64,000 bases of DNA, taken from Rhabdophis nuchalis (taxonomy: Eukaryota; Chordata; Lepidosauria; Squamata; Natricidae). The translations under genes and the position numbers were made by a program. The stretch is taken from assembly GCA_039707465.1 (NCBI GenBank), contig CM077644.1, positions 184,988,462-185,052,461 on the forward strand, given 5' to 3'. Positions 43,373 to 55,478 of the stretch are shown one piece after another; position 1 is the first letter of the stretch; each line of letters begins with the position of its first letter. A model generated the notes under the pieces. The model saw nothing but the letters and a program-made list of their open reading frames with translations, made no database searches and had not been told where the DNA came from.

Positions 43373-43926
43373 CATAAGAACTATTACTGAAGTATGACCA
43401 CAAGCATGATTGGCCATAACAAATGGTCTCTCTTTGAGCATCACTGAGACATTCATCAAGCTGTTTTGACTCAAGTACGGGTCATAAGTCAACAAAACTG
43501 TCAGAGTTAATATGCTGAGCAGATAAGTTACTATGCTGAACAGATCCTTTAACAATGGTTTATGTGATAGGCTGAAGTTAGCTTTTGATCTGGAATTAAT
43601 ATACATTATTTCAAAGCAATAATGTTTTTAATGTTTTTTTAATATTGGGGGAGGAGAATTGTAATGAGTGAGGATACACAATCATAGCCCGGATGAATTT
43701 CCCATGCAGGGATATGGTTGCCCCCTCCCCCCCCTCTTTTATAAAATACAGTTTCCACATTTTATGAGTTTCTTGTCTCAATTTGGAAGCCATGCCATTG
43801 ATTTTGGCAAAGGTGTTGCCAATATCTGGCAGTACAACTGGAAACAAAAGAGAGATTCAGGAGCTACATTGAGTTTTCCAAATTTCTCATCCTTTAGTTT
43901 AGATGATGCATCTTCATCCTTTAAAT
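43373..43926. other. Unassigned stretch
   Basis: Nothing recognised. Confidence 0.35.
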
Positions 43927-44153
43927 CAGGGGTAGTCAACCTTTTTATACCTACTGCCCACTTTTGTATCTCTGTTAGTAGTAAAATGTTCTAACCGCCC
44001 ACTGGTTCTACAGTAATGGTGATTTATAAAGTAGGGAAGTCAATTAAATTTAAAAAAAGGAAAGTGCTTCAGTATCAGACAAAATGCCTACTGCCCACCA
44101 TGAAAGCTAGAATGCCCACTAGTGGGAGGTAGGGACCAGGTTGACTACCACTG
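43927..44153. mobile_element. hAT-like MITE, family S, with exact TSD
   Basis: 227 bp from CAGGGGTAGTCAACCT to AGGTTGACTACCACTG. The octamer ctttaaat flanks both sides exactly (43919-43926 and 44154-44161). The inner phrases ctactgcccac and cctactgcccacc also recur. Only copy in the window. Confidence 0.93.
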
Positions 44154-44282
44154 CTTTAAATGATACCACCTCATCATTTACGATACTAGAACAGTAAAAT
44201 AGAATACTCTGAATAAGCCATTCTACTGGAATGTGTTAACTTTGCCCTGTACTCATCCTGTCAAGTCTACAACTGTACATAA

Positions 44283-44701
44283 TGTCAGGGTTCCCAATAG
44301 CATCCAAAAGTAAATCAGAGTCCAAGGCAAAGTCCTGCTCAAAGTTCCAATTTATTAAGAGAGCCATGTTGGCACATCTGGGAAACTCCAAATCTGAAAT
44401 CTTCCAGTTTTCCCCACCCAGTTGAAAGTTCAAGATCTTGCCCCCACATCCACAAGTCCATCACATGGTTCAATCTTCCACTGCCATGCTGGCAGTTCCA
44501 CCCATCCAGTTCTGTTCAGTTGCAGAGGTACAAAGACAAAGGATGAACTTGGCTTTCTAGAAATAATTTTGTTATGGCTACATAGCATCTAACTCTGTAC
44601 AATCCCCCCTCCCATTTTCCCAAAATAGAAAATGCATAGTAGAATAATAGAAAGTGTGGCAGGCCAAAGATCCAAAAGAAAAGATGGCTGCAGGCCTGAC
44701 A
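44283..44701 (-). mobile_element. Solo LTR, family A
   Basis: Minus-strand reading starts TGTCAGGCCTGCAGCC and ends GGGAACCCTGACA, so the termini are themselves inverted (TGTCAGG/CCTGACA). A cttaataaattggaac polyadenylation region corresponds to that of the copy at 1870-2233. Flanking pentamers do not match. Confidence 0.6.
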
Positions 44702-45711
44702 GGTGGCCTCCCCTCAGAAGAAAAGCATATCCTGTAAGGAGAATAATGTATGGGATTAACATAAGCATAACTAACCACCTCTTCCACCACCCCCACTGAG
44801 GGGGATATGATGCTATCCAGTGATAATTTACATGTACTGTACTTTTTCATTATCATTAATGAAGGTTGTATTTTCATTAAATGACATGTCTTTGGAATAT
44901 CTTCTTTATAGAATATATTTCTTTGTAGATAATCATTCCTGGAAACCTTACTGCTTTCAAAAATATGTTTTGAGAAAGGAGGAAAAAATATTTCAAGCCA
45001 AGACCTTTCCCTGATGAACTCATTTTCTTCGAGCAAGCAGTTTTGATGTTAGTGGAACCAGTACCACATTGGGAAGAAAACTGCAGGGTTGCGTCTATGA
45101 AGTCACTAGGAGTCAAGCAGACTTAACTTACTTTAGAAAGTACAAAAGAAGTGAGAACAGCAGCAGTTCACTTTATTTGTACTGACAAGGCTGTAAGAAA
45201 TCTTAGACTAATTCATTTACAAACAGCTTTGATCTTTGTTCAAATGTAACAAAGCTAAATTTGGTTCTTTGTACCTGTTGGGGGTGGTTTAGTAAGAAAT
45301 GAAACAGTTAGACATTTCAACGGGTGACCTGAGTCACATGCTGTGATTTAGCAGCTGAGCCAAGAAAATGTGTATCAAACAAAAAAAAATCCCTTTATTT
45401 ATTTACAACTGAAATTCATCTAGTCTAGGAATGTTAATTCTTTCTTAAATTAGTTATTAAAATGGTAAAATGATTTCTACATTCTTAATTTGTCAAATTG
45501 GGCTAGGCCAGTCTATATCGGTATGGGGTTTAATTCCATGTACACAGATAAAGGATTTAGGTTGCAGGGATTAGAGTTAAGGTGGCCACTTCAGATATCA
45601 ATAGTGGTCAGTTTTCTCCACAAACTTCTATTAATAAATAAGACAATGTAATAGGTTTGCATAACAATGCACATAGAATTTGTGGATCATTTGGAAGCTT
45701 TCTTAGCATTT
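44702..45711. other. Unassigned stretch
   Basis: A 152-codon minus frame spans 44578-45036 and overlaps the LTR. It shows no recognised domain. The rest is not recognised. Confidence 0.35.
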
Positions 45712-45962
45712 TGTTGTTGTTCAGTAGCTAACTGAATGTGTCCAACTCTTTGCAACCCCATGAATTACAGCAGGTCAGGCCCCCTTATCCTCCACTGTCC
45801 ACTGGAGTCTGCCCAAACCCATGTTCACTATGTCAATGACACTATCTAATCATCTCATCCTCTGCCGTCCCCTTCTCCTTTCACCTTCAATGTTTCCCAA
45901 CATCAGGGATTTCTGATGATTCCCTTCTTCTCATTTGATGGCCAAAGTATTTGAACTTTCTT
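45712..45962 (-). mobile_element. BovB LINE fragment (RT C-terminal part)
   Basis: The plus strand reads gtccaactctttgcaacccc, atctcatcctctgccgtccc, ccttctcctttcaccttcaa and gatggccaaagtatttgaac, which is the familiar antisense BovB ORF end (sense residues resemble KVQILWPS and GRG-rich). It is diverged and has stops. BovB is the probable helper of Sauria SINEs. Confidence 0.75.
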
Positions 45963-46020
45963 AGCATAGAAGAGTTCTATTTATAACACTGTAATTAAGC
46001 CATGTAGATAAGTGATTATT

Positions 46021-46411
46021 CACCTTCCATGCGTGCGTAGCTTCCGTGAATGCACGCACACACACGGCTTCCATGCATGTGTGGCTTCTGTCATGTGGCA
46101 AGGCTCAACTGAGCAGCCTTTCGAGGCCTGCTCCCCTGCATCTCTGCTCTCCAGGGCAGTGGCTGCTTCTCTCCACACTGCTGGGAGAGCATCTTGTGCA
46201 ACCTAGCAGCTGTGAGCTGCCACTTTTCTTTAAGTCCCATCTGGAAAGCACTGCGGCACAGAGAAGCGGCAGCCATGTTGAACGGCATGGTGGGGCCAAG
46301 TGGGGCGCCGTGGGGCAAGCTGGAGGTGCAATTTGCCAGTTCTCCAAACTGCACAGAATCATTACTATCAGTTGGGTAGAATTGGTCCAAACCAGCTAAA
46401 TACCACCTCTG
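46021..46411. mobile_element. hAT-like MITE, family B
   Basis: The right end aaccagctaaataccacctctg and the GCCAGTTCTCCAAACTGCAC block match family B. The left end is unclear. The G/C-rich interior gives several overlapping short frames that I do not regard as genes. Confidence 0.5.
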
Positions 46412-46481
46412 ATTATAGTCCATATCTGTCAGTAAAGAGGCCATCATTCTGCTATCAACTGTTTCAGGATAAGTGAAACAC

Positions 46482-47030
46482 TGCTCCTGCGCGAGCTGCA
46501 TTGGCTGCCTGTCGTCTTTCGGGTGCGCTTCAAGGTGTTGGTTATCATCTTTAAAGCGCTCCATGGCACAGGACCTAGCTATCTGCAGGATTGTATCCTG
46601 TCCCATACATCCCTGCGGCCGATTCGCTCCCACAGAGAGGGACTTCTCCAGGTGCCGTCCACTAGGCTATGCCAGCGGGTGGCGCCCAGGGGAAGGGCCT
46701 TCTCTGTGGCGGGCCCGACCCTCTGGAACGACCTGCCCCCCGAAATTAGAACATCTATGGACCTCCGCTCCTTCCGTCAAAAATTAAAAACGCACTTTTT
46801 CTGCTTGGCCGGCCTAGGTTAGTCATCTGTTTATTGTTTTAATTGGGTTTTTAAGGGTTTAGTTTTTAGTATTTTGGGTTTTTAGCGCAGGGATAACTTG
46901 TTTAATCTGATTTTTATATATTTATGATGTATTTATGTTTGTATGTTTTTTAATTCCTCTGTGCACCGCTCCGAGTCCCTTTGGGGAGAGGGAGCGGTCT
47001 ACAAATTAAATTTATTATTATTATTAGATA
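46482..47030 (+). mobile_element. L2-like LINE 3' end
   Basis: Opens in the RT thumb/C-terminal block (LLRELHWLPVVFRVRFKV-like), continues through LWNDLPPEIRTSMDLRSFR to a stop at about 46820, then the 3' UTR with tgcaccgctccgagtccc and an (ATT)n tail. 5'-truncated but open. Confidence 0.87.
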
Positions 47031-47523
47031 GTAATAATGTCCCATCTTTAAAATATTTTTAAAAATACACCACCGGGGTACAGTATATTCTAGAGCAGTG
47101 TTTCTTAAATGTTTTTCTGTTAAACCCCTCTCCTCCTTGAAAAAGTCTCCAGAAAAAATCTAAACCAAATTATGGCTGTCTACAATTCTTTGAGAAGTAC
47201 ACAGATGCTGCTGAAGTGCAATAAAACTGAAATATTTTTAACAAATTATTTTAGAACCTTTCTTAACAGATTCCTTTTTTATTCTCTTCTGAAATTCTGG
47301 AATATTTGAGAAACCATTTGCATTTGTGGAAGAAGTTGCTGATGACTGGACATCTGTGAAAATCGTCACATCCATTTGTCCCATATCATAATTACCCATA
47401 TCATAAAATGTCTTTCCTTTGCCTTTTTTTTTTTTTTTTTATATTCTGGTATAGAAGCTAATGAGACATGGGGACCATGAAATTATCCTGAAATATCAAA
47501 AAAAGAGGAATTGAAACTAGCCA
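47031..47523. other. Unassigned stretch
   Basis: Begins near 47095 with gagcagtgtttcttaaatg, a possible old hAT tip. A poly-T run lies at about 47427. Nothing further. Confidence 0.3.
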
Positions 47524-47706
47524 TTCTACCGACTGCCAGCAGTTCTGATTGGCTCAGGTTGACTCAGCCTTCCATCCTTCCAAGGTCAGTAAAATGAGGA
47601 CCCAACTTTTGGGAGGCACTATGCTGACTCTGTAAACCACTTAGAGAGGCTGTAAAGCACTGTGAAGTGATATATAAGTCTGAAGTCTATTGCTATTGCT
47701 ATTAAT
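47524..47706 (+). mobile_element. tRNA-derived SINE, 5'-truncated, (CTATTG)n tail
   Basis: Starts in the middle of the element, then ttgactcagccttccatcc, ctatgctgactctgtaaacc and tctattgctattgctatt. Confidence 0.78.
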
Positions 47707-47772
47707 AACACATCAGAATGCACATCTGTATATGTACATGTGTATGGCACAGACACAGGCATGATACTGTAG

Positions 47773-48288
47773 TTGCCAAAAAGGCCAATGCAATATTAGG
47801 CTGCATCATCAGAGGTACAAGGTCATGATCATGAGAAATTATAGTTCCATTCTACACTAAAATATTTCAACCATTAAGAAAGTGGGACAGCTTACCTCTG
47901 TGAATAGTGAGGGAGTCCGCTATCATCAGTGATAATGAGTCATGGTGGTGCAGTGGTTAGTATGCAATTCTGCAGTCTACTTCTGCTGGCTGCCAGCTGG
48001 CTGCAGTTCAGCAGTTCGATTCTCACCAGCTAAAGGTTGACTCAGTCTTCCATCCTTCCAAGGACGGTAAAATGAGGACACAGATTGTTGAGAGCAATAT
48101 GCTGACTCTGTAAATTGCTTAAAGCAGTGTGAAGCAGTATAAGTCAAACTGCTATTGCTATCATTAGAGATTTTCAAACAAAGGTTGAATAGCCATTTGT
48201 CTAAAATGATCTGAGGATTCCAGTTTGGGCAGATTGATGGACTAGAAGACCTTCAAGGTCCCCTCCAATCTTATAATTCTATGGCATA
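47773..48288 (+). mobile_element. CR1 LINE 3' fragment interrupted by a SINE
   Basis: 47773-47930 matches the ORF2 C-terminal region (gccaaaaaggccaatgca compares with 12465). 48161-48288 has the terminal agattgatggactagaagac block and ends aattctatgg, the usual CR1 octamer. The SINE at 47938-48160 splits it. Confidence 0.75.
47938..48160 (+). mobile_element. tRNA-derived SINE inside CR1
   Basis: The head gtcatggtggtgcagtggtt, B box gcagttcgattctcacc, aatgaggacacagattgttg and the tail ctgctattgctatc. Nested in a CR1 fragment. Confidence 0.8.
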
Positions 48289-49267
48289 CAGACATATTCA
48301 TGATAAGACAATTTGAAGTGTATAAAAATGTTTAATTAATGCAGAGAACTCAGGAGGAAGTGATGAAAGCAAACTTTGTGGAAAATATGCAAAGCAGCTT
48401 TTCCATATGTAGCAGAGGAGAATTAAATCCAAGCTTTCCGAGGTGAATTTAAGCAAAGATAAATCTTTCAGAATGGTGATTCACTACTCAGAATGTACTT
48501 ATTAAGAGCAAATAACCTTACATATCCTATAAAGCCATTTGGAAGCGAGAAAGAAAAGAGACATCATGTTTAATATTCTACCTTGGGAAAGAATTTAAGC
48601 CTTCTTTTTAGCCAGGTCTTTTGAGAATTGATGACAATTTGAGCTGTTGGTTTTGAATTTTAATTGGGTTTTATCTCTCCTTTCTCCCTCCCTTTCTTTG
48701 GGTACATATATATTGTGTGTGTGTCGTTAATACCTGAAGTGTCCATGGATGGAAGGGTAGGATATAAGTTGAAATAACAAAGAATGTAGAAATGATATTT
48801 AAGATTAAACCAAAGTTTATCAAGATTCCATAACCTATTGCTATCCAGACATATTAGTAATGTACCAAAGAGCTCTAGGAACTATAGGCAAAACCCATCT
48901 AGAAAGCAGGAAACTGGAGAAAGTTGATGTATAATAGATACATTTTCTTTCTTAAGTAACCAACATCGATGCTTGTGGGAAACCATGGGCATTGGCATTC
49001 ATATTGCCTACAATTCTCATGTGTATGTGCAGAAACATTCTGCAATGTAACTACCAAACCCCAGTACAAATTATTAAAGCCACAATCAAAGCACCAAAGT
49101 AATGGATACCAGAAGATATTAACACTTTGCCCAAACATTATATACAAAATCCAAACACAAGAGCTGAATGCAATAGCCTTAACCAAAAATGTTTAAAAAG
49201 AATGCTCAAGGTGGGGCTTTGTCTAGTTGGGAAAAGCCTATGGAAGTCTACCCTAGAGAGATATTTT
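48289..49267. other. Unassigned stretch
   Basis: Nothing recognised. Confidence 0.35.
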
Positions 49268-49604
49268 TAGTGTTCAAGGCCTGGGGGCCAGATCCAGCCC
49301 ACAGGGTGCTTAGATCTGGCCAGCCTGGAAAGAGCAAAGAATCAGCCCATGGTGCCTCTGCCAGAGAAAACATGCTCCCAGGCTCTGTTTTCACTGGCAG
49401 AAGGTTGCAGGAGGCCATCCCAGCTGAAAACTGAGCTTGGGGGTCCATTTTCTCTGGCAGAGGCATTACGGGCCACCATAGGTACCCCTGACACGAGTGA
49501 CATCAAACTGGTCACACACACCCTGGCCACGCACAAACACACACACACACGGTCAAACACAACCCTGATGTGGCCCTCAATGAAATTGACTTTGACAACC
49601 TTGG
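49268..49604. mobile_element. hAT-like MITE, family C, long form
   Basis: Interior phrases gggggccagatccagcccac, cttagatctggccagcctgg, tttcactggcagaagg and gatgtggccctcaatgaaat end with attgactttgacaacctt. The same phrases occur inverted in 52897-53443. The left terminus is decayed. Confidence 0.65.
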
Positions 49605-50357
49605 TTTAAGGTACGGGTTTTTATAGCACTAGTATTAGGAAGAGCATGGATACCCTGCTGTACAAAGGTACTGGCCATAACTCATATTGAGAAGGATTGA
49701 GGACAAAGACCTCCAAGATAGATTACGTATTAGTTGGCTCATTAAGGAAAAGTCAACCTTTCAAGTTTCCTAATTTCATTTTTATACGTGCACAGAGAAA
49801 TGGTTCAGGCTTGGAACCAATCTCCTTTTTATTGCCAGATAATTTATCAGAGGGATGAGATTGGGGATGAATGGTGCCTACGAATTTTATAAAGCCTCTA
49901 GATGGCAATCTAGTGGTCAGGCTCATAAAGTTTTGTCACTCCTGTTTTCAGCTTCTGGTTAATAGGTTGCTCCTTATATTTTTACGCTTACCCAAATTCA
50001 TGGAACAAGGTCAGAAATTAAGGTAGCTCTGAGGAAATGCGGGTGAAGGTTTTTTTTTTTTTAAAAAAATACACTATACTGCAAGAATACTGGGTGGCAA
50101 AAAGTTTCTCTTACTGTGTTTTGTTTTGTTATTAAATTCAAGAACACGCAGCAGCCTTGCAATGTAACATTCTACCTTGCAATGTAATGCACTGCAGAAG
50201 TACAATTTAACATCTTAAGAATGCCTCTCAGAGACTTCCAAAACTTGTTTCCCAAACGCAATTTTAATGTAACATTATTATTTATTGTGTAGAATAATAC
50301 ATAATAAAATTTAGGCTTTGTTCCAGCAAAGTATGGATGGAAGCATGCTACTTAAAG
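49605..50357. other. Unassigned stretch
   Basis: Nothing recognised. Confidence 0.35.
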
Positions 50358-50478
50358 CAGGGGTTCCCAACCTTTGCAACTTTAAGTCTGAAGGACTTCA
50401 GCTCCCAGACTTCTCCAGCCAGCAAGTCTGGGAGCTGAAGTCCTTCAGACTTAAAGTGGCAAAGGTTGGAGACCCCTG
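50358..50478. mobile_element. Fold-back hAT-like MITE, family P, with exact TSD
   Basis: 121-bp inverted repeat from CAGGGGTTCCCAACC to GGTTGGAGACCCCTG. The octamer acttaaag flanks both sides exactly (50350-50357 and 50479-50486). The centre is shorter by 14 bp than in the other two copies. Confidence 0.92.
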
Positions 50479-50486
50479 ACTTAAAG

Positions 50487-50942
50487 ACCAAGTATGGCCC
50501 TCAATCTGGAAAAAAAACCTGTGCTCTTATTATTGAGTTATGCTACTCACGAAGACCTCAAAGTTTGTGCTACTCTTGTCACTGTCTTCCCTGTCAATAA
50601 GTGATTGGGGGGTGAGGGGAGTAAGAGCCTGCAAGAGATAGAAATGTCAGCACAATAATGTATGTTTGTTATCCTCCTCATCTGCTGTTTGAACACTAGA
50701 TCCTAATGCCAGCCTGTCAGTCCATATTCCCATGTGGGAAAGAAGTTCCTAATGCCAGATTGTCAATCTCATGAGAGAAAGATACACATGCTGGGTCATA
50801 TTCAGAGGGAGATTACCTCAGCCTCTCTCTCTTTCTCTTGGGGATTAAAAAAACTCGGTTGATTTACAAGTAGGAGCAAAACTCTAGAAGTTTTCATCTA
50901 AGGTTGAGAAAAGCAGGAGGCTAACATCCTTCTGCACAGCCT
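50487..50942. other. Unassigned stretch
   Basis: Nothing recognised, beyond a likely earlier relative of the tandem repeat that follows. Confidence 0.3.
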
Positions 50943-51069
50943 CTGACTGCAGTTTGGGAATTTCCAAGAAGCTGGAATACAGAACACTGAAGCAATTGAG
51001 CAGATGTTTCAGGCAGGGCTATGAATTGCATTAGCTTTGATTTCTGAGGATTCTAATGTGCTAAATCAA

Positions 51070-51070
<1 letters not shown>

Positions 51071-51149
<79 letters not shown>

Positions 51150-51150
51150 T
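51071..51150. repeat. (CT)n microsatellite, unit 1
   Basis: About 35 CT units, then TTTCTCTC variants. Confidence 0.95.
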
Positions 51151-51365
51151 TCTCTCTTTCTGTACAAGCTGGGCATGTGCAGGCTGCAGGCTTCATCCAT
51201 CTACCCTATACACCAAGCATCCTTCTACTCAGCCCCTGACTGAATTTTGGGAATTTCCAAGAAGCTGGAATACAGAACACTGAAGCAATTGAGCAGATGT
51301 TTCAGGCAGGGCTATGAATTGCATTAGCTTTGATTTCTGAGGATTCTAATGTTGTGCTAAATCAA

Positions 51366-51367
<2 letters not shown>

Positions 51368-51446
<79 letters not shown>

Positions 51447-51448
51447 TT
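51368..51448. repeat. (CT)n microsatellite, unit 2
   Basis: About 36 CT units at the equivalent position of the second tandem unit. Confidence 0.95.
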
Positions 51449-51720
51449 CTGTACAAGCTGGGCATGTGCAGGCCGCAGGCTTCATCCATCTACCCTATAC
51501 ACCAAGCATCCTTCTACTCAGCCCCTGACTGAAGTTTGGGGATTTTCAAGAAGTTGGAATACAGAACTTTGAAGCAATTGAGCAGATGTTTCAGGCAGGG
51601 CTGTGAACTGCATTAGCTTTGATTTCTGAGAGTTCTGATGTTGTTCTAAATCAGATTTCTCTCTTTCCCCCTCCCCCTTCTGTACAAGCTGGCCATGTAC
51701 AAACTGCAGCCTTCACCCAA

Positions 51721-52727
51721 CCACTATATGGCACAGGGCCATACTTTTTGCAAGGCTTATGTATACTCACCACATCAGAACTGACAGGACATGTTCCAGG
51801 TCCAGCCCTTCAAGCAGCGGACCATAGTAAACTACTCCAAACATCCCAAGTTGCAATATTCCATATGCCATGGCAGTCACCCAGTTGGATATGTCCACTT
51901 CTACCACCCATCATGCCTTGGTTAATCAAGGTTTTCACGTGATATTTTTAATAATCTAAATAAGAGTTCTCACGCGGATAATTTCCTGCTAATAGTAAGG
52001 TCAATACAGGTCAGTTTGAGCACATTTTGACCAACATGGTTCAAGTTCACCCATTATTCTGTGACATTACAAAAAAAAAAAAAGACAGCTCAAGCTACTC
52101 TCTGTGCTAGCTATGGCCTAGTTACTAATGAGAACTGAAATATTCTTCACTGTGAAATTAATGGCTAGAAAGCTCAAATCTGCACTAGTCAGCCTAGAGT
52201 CTGTATCCTTTACTGAATGAAAATGTATACTTCCTTTCAGAAATGATCAATAATATTATATTTAAAAATTGTAGATTGTAGGTGTAGATAATATTCAATA
52301 TAAATATTTCCTTTTTGAGAACTAGTTCTCCAATTATGACTGCAGGAAGTATTGGAGGCTTATTTGAAAGGAATGAGCTGTCTTTGGCCCTCTCTGTATA
52401 TCTTGGGTTAGTCACAAAATAAAAGGAACAGTCTATTTGCCTACTCATTATCTAGGTTCACACATCCCATTAAACTATGATTTATCTTGACTATGTTTTA
52501 ACAAGCCATCACTTCTGTAAAAATAGTTTTTAAAACTTTCTTTACAAACTAGGGTAGTTGGATTCACACAACACATTAAAGCAATCCCAAACAAATAATA
52601 GTATTTATCACAATATGTGAAGCAGGTCAACATCAAACCAATTCCTTTAAAACTGAAAGCAAAAAGAGAACAGTGTACTCAGCAAGATATAATCCCATAA
52701 TTGCTCAGAAGAGCATTAAAAAGATTT
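51721..52727. other. Unassigned stretch
   Basis: Nothing recognised. A poly-A run lies at about 52072. Confidence 0.35.
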
Positions 52728-52896
52728 AAAGGTTTCCCCTGTCCAGTCGTGACCAACTCTAGGAGGCGGTGCTCGTCTCTAATTCGCAACTAAGGAAGCC
52801 TGAGCTGTCCGAGAGATGTTTCTGTCATCAGGTTGCCAGTAGGAAAATATGGAACGCAGTAACCTTCCTACCAAAGTAATATCTATTTATCTACTC

Positions 52897-53443
52897 CAGG
52901 AGTGTCAAACTCAATTTCATTGAGGGACATATCAGGGCTGTGGTTGACCTCAGGAGGGGCTGGGGCAGTGGTGGCCCTGGTACAGGCGTATCGGTGCCTG
53001 GGTATCATTCTGGTATGGTGCTCCGGAGGGCCCACCTGCCCACGCACGCTCCTTACCAGTATTTGAACTCTTCAGCACTTCTACGCACGGGCATGGAGCA
53101 TATGGCCCCTGCATGATGCTCTGCCGAGTAGCTGGAGCATCGCAGAAGGTAAGGACACTTGCGCGTGCTGCACACATGTGCGTGTATTCTACATGCATTC
53201 ATGTGGTGGGCGCTGGGCCCCGTTGCACCGTACCAGTTGCAACAGGATCCGGAACCCACCACTGGGCTGGGGGGGGGGGGGGCATGGCCAACTGGGTGGG
53301 TGGCCTGATGTTTCCTCTTCACATTGGGTAGACCAGGCTGAAGTGACACGGACCATCCCCTTACATTTTCCAGGATGGCCCCCTGGGCCAGATCTGACCA
53401 CATCGTAGGCTGGATATGGCCCACGGGCCTTGTGACACACCTC
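52897..53443. mobile_element. hAT-like MITE, family C, inserted in a SINE, exact TSD
   Basis: Starts CAGGAGTGTCAAACTC and ends cttgtgacacacctc. The octamer atctactc lies on both sides (52889-52896 and 53444-53451). The interior is the inverse of the element at 49268. A family B MITE is nested at 52966-53264. Confidence 0.88.
52966..53264. mobile_element. hAT-like MITE, family B, nested, exact TSD
   Basis: 299 bp from CAGTGGTGGCC to GGAACCCACCACTG. The octamer ggctgggg flanks both sides exactly (52958-52965 and 53265-53272). The right copy runs into a G homopolymer of about 14 bases. Confidence 0.9.
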
Positions 53444-53612
53444 ATCTACTCGCATTTGCATGCTTTCAAACTGCTAGGTTGGCAGGAGTTGGGGGCATGT
53501 AGTGAGAGCTCACCCCATCATGCGGCGGCCAGATCTTGAACCTGGGCTATTGACTTTCCAGCTGACACTTTCAGCATCTTAACCACTGAGTCATGGCATC
53601 TCGCTCAGAAAA

Positions 53613-55478
53613 GCATTAAAGGTTAGTTCAAAGTGTCTGTGTAGATGATAACGTATGATTATTAATAATACTGCATGTGTATTATGAGAGAGAGAAACGC
53701 CTGGCCTGTCACTTCAAGAGCATCACTTCGCTACCATATCAGACTCAGACTTGGCTTCTAGCTGGAATAATAGACAGATCAATCTAATTTCAGCCCCAAT
53801 CAGTTCCATAGATGTACTGTAGTTTTTCTTTCACCACATCAATCTATTTTTCTTTTAAAAATGCACAAAAAGCATAGGTGAGCATGCATACTGTACATTA
53901 TATGCATTTCTAAAAATACTTTTAAAAACACTTTAAAAGTGTTTTTAGTGTGTGTGGAATGCAGTATATACCATGGGTGGTTTTTATACATTTTTTAAAA
54001 AGCCATATTGTATTTTTCTGAATCTAGAAGTGTGTTGCAAAATGTCGGGAAATGTCAATTCAAATAATTGCTTTTGGAAGGGCTGTAGCTCAAAAGGTGC
54101 AAATCAGCCCAATTCACTCTAAAATGTGAAACAAAATCAACATGACACTTTCAGTTCTTAATTTACCCAGTCCTATTCAATCACCTCCACCAGCTGGTGT
54201 AGAAAGCATCAGATTGCACGTAGAAAATACAGCCCATAAATAAGAAAAAATAGTCTCAGTTCTCAAATCCATATATATTACCTGCCTTTCTTTCTCCAAA
54301 TTCTGTTCTATTGCCTCGACATTCAATTTCTCTTAGAAGTCAACCAAAAGTGAAAGAAATTCCTTGGTGGACAAGCCCCTTGGGAGTCCTAAGACCAGAT
54401 GCACCATTTTCCAATATTCAGACAAACAACTTCATCATGCTGAACAGCTACACAAATTCTGGTGGGATTAATCTTTTTAAATTCAGCGTCATAGAGTCTG
54501 AGGCGATGAGTCACGGAGCACTTCGGCTAATGTAGTGTAAACTAAATCAGTCAGACCTCCAGCAGAAAGTGTCGTACTTTGGCAAAAGTGACAGCTACCT
54601 TGTTTGGAAGCAAAGCAGTCCATTTGCAGGTCAAGCTGTGACTCATCTCTGCTCTGCATGCTGATTTAACATGTCCCATTAGAGACTGGCAAACAGAAAG
54701 GTATTACCAGGATTAAGAATTTCCCTGAGACAAGCGGAATAAGTTATTAGAAATGGCTTTTGAACACAACCTCCTCCCCTCCTCTCCCCCAGGACACTGA
54801 CTGGATTGTTTCCACGCTGGATTAGGTTAGGACTCAAATAAATGTGCATTTTCTAGCCAAGCTGGCCCTATTTTGCATTTCTAACTTTGCTCAGTTTTAT
54901 AATTTATCAAAATAGAAAAACCCATAAGAAATTATTTCCATAAGAAGCTGGAGCCTGATCAGACACTTATTGTATCTCTGTGGGGGATACAGATACCTAT
55001 ATTACAAGTCCCTTCTTGTAAAGGAAAATGTCTCTCCAATATAGTTTGACACTTGATGACTACGTGGGCAATCAGTATAGTTTTCTTCTTTTCTTCAATA
55101 TTGTGCAAGCAGCTTACCAATGTCTTTCTCTGGAATGCTTTTGGGTTTCCCAGTTTACCTATAGCCCTGATACTGATCTTTTTTTAAAACAAAAATCAAT
55201 AGTTTAGCTTTAGAGATCCTCAACTGGCTGATTTGTTGTACAACAGTGTGTTCTTATTTGTACAAAATGAATGGGCTATCCTGATGGTATCAACCAGTAC
55301 TTGCAAATCTTTATGTATCCTATTCTCATGCCTTTCTTTGCAATAAAAAGTCACTTTTTTCCCTGAAACCTGGTGTACTCCTGACCTAATTTTCTATGAA
55401 GTACTTTCCAGGAGAAACTTTTCTACCGTTTTACTACTTCTGCCCAATTTCTCCATGCAAGACTTTGTCATATCCAAT
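53613..55478. other. Long unassigned stretch
   Basis: No recognised repeat or gene. 54380-54720 is less A/T-rich and free of obvious repeats, so it might hold a conserved non-coding element. That is a guess. Confidence 0.3.

Larger units (their letters stand above)
50943..51720. repeat. ~290-bp tandem repeat, about 2.6 copies, each with a CT tract
   Basis: The word tttgggaatttcc (or tttggggattttc) starts at 50953, 51246 and 51535, giving periods of 293 and 289 bp. Units share caattgagcagatgtttcag, attagctttgatttctgag, ctgtacaagctgg and a CT tract. Tract length is about 70 bp in units 1 and 2 and only a few bases in unit 3. Unit 3 breaks off after about 51720. Confidence 0.9.
52728..53612 (-). 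mobile_element. Sauria-type SINE interrupted by nested MITEs
   Basis: The tail half is 52728-52888 (ttaaaggtttcccctg, aggaggcggtgctcgtctc, acgcagtaaccttcctacc). The head half is 53452-53612 (gcatttgcatgctttcaaac, agtgagagctcacccc, aaccactgagtcatgg). Together they make one SINE, split by the family C MITE. Confidence 0.8.

Noticed and set aside
46046..46399. Overlapping 60-180 codon frames in a G/C-richer patch
   Set aside because: The patch is the interior of a family B MITE plus the start of an L2-like LINE; frames overlap on both strands without conservation signals.
54240..54720. Conserved non-coding or regulatory element
   Set aside because: Only an impression from repeat-free, less A/T-rich sequence; it needs a cross-species alignment.
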